From assembly GCA_020724945.1 (NCBI GenBank), contig DYFX01000006.1, positions 1 to 5,914 on the forward strand: 5,914 nucleotides of DNA. Direction: 5' to 3'. Positions within the stretch are counted from its first letter, which is position 1. Each line of letters starts with the position of its first letter. The stretch comes from Candidatus Paceibacter sp. (GTDB taxonomy: Bacteria > Patescibacteriota > Patescibacteriia > SG8-24 > DYFX01). Position numbers and translations under genes: made by a program. Below the pieces are notes generated by a model. The model was given only the letters and a program-made list of their open reading frames with translations. It made no database searches and was not told the DNA's origin. This document shows, piece by piece, positions 5,149 through 5,914 of the stretch.

Positions 5149-5575
5149 ATGGGGCGATGCCGGAGAGTCCCGTCCTGAAGGAACGCATGCCCGTCATCGC
5201 CAGGAACTCCTCGAGGTCGCGCGGGATGACGAGCGTATCGCCGACCGCCGGGACCGGCAGGAGATTCCCGTGCCGTCCGCAGGCGGCGCAGACCGCGGTG
5301 ACGGACCAGTCCGCCCAGAGCACGCGTACGAGATCCGGATGGGTGCAGGCGCCGCGCAAGGCGCTCAAACGCGCCTGGTGGGCGAACCATCGGCGGGCGC
5401 GGCGGCGGGCGCGGCGGCCGAGGCGGGCGCCGGGGTTCACGATCCAGGCGTAGGGTTCCGGCAGCGCGATCAGGACCGTGCCGGCCCTGACGGGTCGCGG
5501 CGGATCCGGAAGCGGCGCCGGCGCCGGCGCTTTCCAAAGGTCTTCGAGCGCCGGCAAGCGCGGCACGCGGTCCAT
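5147..5575 (-). CDS. Hypothetical small CxHP/CAACG protein B, 142 aa
   Basis: No named family is recognised. The N terminus has a Pro/Ala stretch (KAPAPAPLPDPPRP, residues 15-28), then a possible beta segment (TVLIALPEPYAWIV) and an arginine-rich helix with a duplicated RRAR unit (about 54-62). C77 and H79 in ACTHP, and C96 and C99 in VCAACG, form a probable metal-binding quartet like that of the adjacent 120-aa protein, though the spacing between halves is shorter (16 versus 24 residues). The C-terminal part includes IPRDLEEFLAMTGM. It has no signal peptide or membrane segment. Start ATG 5575 has AAGGAGG at spacing 4; an out-of-frame ATG lies 4 bases earlier. It has its own promoter and terminator. 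The arginine-rich part could bind nucleic acid, but this is inference. Confidence 0.82.
   Translation of the reverse strand: MDRVPRLPALEDLWKAPAPAPLPDPPRPVRAGTVLIALPEPYAWIVNPGARLGRRARRRARRWFAHQARLSALRGACTHPDLVRVLWADWSVTAVCAACGRHGNLLPVPAVGDTLVIPRDLEEFLAMTGMRSFRTGLSGIAP
5391..5414. repeat. 12-bp tandem duplication inside the 142-aa gene
   Basis: CGGCGGGCGCGG occurs twice head to tail (5391-5402 and 5403-5414). Because 12 is a multiple of 3, the frame is kept and the protein carries two RRAR units in a row. This looks like a small slippage or duplication event in GC-rich coding DNA. Confidence 0.75.
5514..5530. repeat. GGCGCC hexamer repeat in the 142-aa gene
   Basis: GGCGCC is repeated just under three times in tandem (5514-5530). 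It encodes the APAPAP stretch near the protein N terminus. It is a short simple repeat prone to length change in steps of two codons. Confidence 0.6.
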
Positions 5576-5598
5576 GCATCCTCCTTGGCGACCGCGCG

Positions 5599-5627
5599 AC
5601 CGTACCCGATGTCCGCCGTCCTGTCAA
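5599..5627 (-). promoter_or_regulatory. Promoter of the 142-aa gene
   Basis: On the minus strand a perfect TTGACA (5627-5622) is followed after 17 bases by TACGGT (5604-5599), a weak -10 sharing T, A and the final T with the consensus. It is 6 bases past the T-run of the rpoC terminator and about 24 bases before the start codon. Confidence 0.6.
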
Positions 5628-5633
5628 TACGGC

Positions 5634-5657
5634 AAAACGCCCCTTGCGGGGGCGTTT
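5634..5657 (-). terminator. Intrinsic terminator of rpoC
   Basis: A perfect 9-bp stem, AAACGCCCC (5657-5649 on the minus strand) with GGGGCGTTT (5643-5635), closes a 5-base loop and continues with one more T. It lies 18 bases after the rpoC stop codon, so it would end the transcript carrying rpoC. Confidence 0.85.
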
Positions 5658-5675
5658 CGCTTCTCGCCGACGCCT

Positions 5676-5914
5676 CTAGTCGAGGAGCGCGGGCGAGATG
5701 ATGTCGTCGATGCCGATGACGCCTTCGCCGAGCTTGTGGAAGCCCGTGCCGGCCGGGATGAGGCGGCCGATGATGACGTTCTCCTTGAGGCCCTCGAGCT
5801 TGTCGAGCTTGCCGGAGACGGCGGCGTTGATGAGCACCTTGGCGGTCTCCTGGAAGGAGGCGGCCGAGAGGAAGCTCTCCGTGGAGAGCGAGACCTTGGT
5901 GATGCCGAGGAACA
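5676..5914 (-). CDS. rpoC: RNA polymerase beta' subunit, C-terminal 78 residues (partial)
   Basis: The minus strand from the right edge, skipping two bases of a split codon, reads without a stop to TAG at 5678-5676. The visible protein begins FLGITKVSLSTESFLSAASF and continues QETAKVLINAAVSGK, LKENVIIGRLIPAGTGF and ends SPALLD. These are hallmark blocks of the C-terminal region of bacterial beta': the S-L-S-T-E-S-F-hydrophobic-S-A-A-S-F-Q-E-T block, and the NVI(I/V)GRLIPAGTG block near the end of the jaw/clamp-anchoring region. The tail after IPAGTG is short (about 25 residues). The gene continues beyond the window; rpoB would be expected upstream of it. It ends its transcription unit with its own terminator. 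Confidence 0.97.
   Translation of the reverse strand, partial: FLGITKVSLSTESFLSAASFQETAKVLINAAVSGKLDKLEGLKENVIIGRLIPAGTGFHKLGEGVIGIDDIISPALLD

Noticed and set aside
5097..5627. 176-codon alternative frame overlapping the 142-aa gene
   Set aside because: Its translation is Pro/Arg/Gly-rich shadow sequence and it crosses the promoter. The 142-aa frame has a well-placed AGGAGG, a terminator at its stop and a structured Cys/His motif.

Overview
The window is a compact, GC-rich (about 60% by eye) bacterial chromosome segment. Almost everything lies on the minus strand, so reading from right to left follows the direction of transcription. The source is probably an uncultivated lineage. The histidine kinase phosphorylation box reads AAHQLRTPLS, which I associate with Patescibacteria/CPR (Parcubacteria-like) kinases. 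The intergenic regions are very short, with terminators and promoters packed end to end. I cannot name the taxon, and the CPR assignment is an inference.

Right to left on the minus strand: (1) the last 78 codons of rpoC (RNA polymerase beta' subunit) and its terminator; (2) two small unrecognised genes of 142 and 120 codons, each with its own promoter-like sequence, a strong AGGAGG ribosome binding site and a terminator, which share a CxHP...CAACG putative metal-binding signature; (3) a four-gene run from a good TTGACA promoter: yebC/PmpR family, ruvC (Holliday junction resolvase), a large multi-membrane-segment PAS histidine kinase and a single-domain response regulator; (4) a tRNA-Gly(TCC) with encoded CCA, apparently transcribed from its own promoter that lies across the end of the response regulator gene.

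At the left edge two plus-strand items converge on the tRNA: the last 14 codons of an unidentified gene with a terminator, and a small 87-codon ORF of unknown function bounded by a perfect palindromic terminator that probably works in both directions.

Functionally the window combines transcription (rpoC), translation (YebC, tRNA-Gly), recombination (RuvC) and a complete membrane sensor kinase/receiver pair whose output is unknown because the regulator has no effector domain. I see no mobile element, CRISPR array or phage gene, and no gene-free stretch longer than 300 bases. The less ordinary features are the pair of small Cys/His proteins, the terminator stems that begin inside stop codons, the tRNA promoter embedded in a coding end, and the two-block membrane sensor of the kinase.
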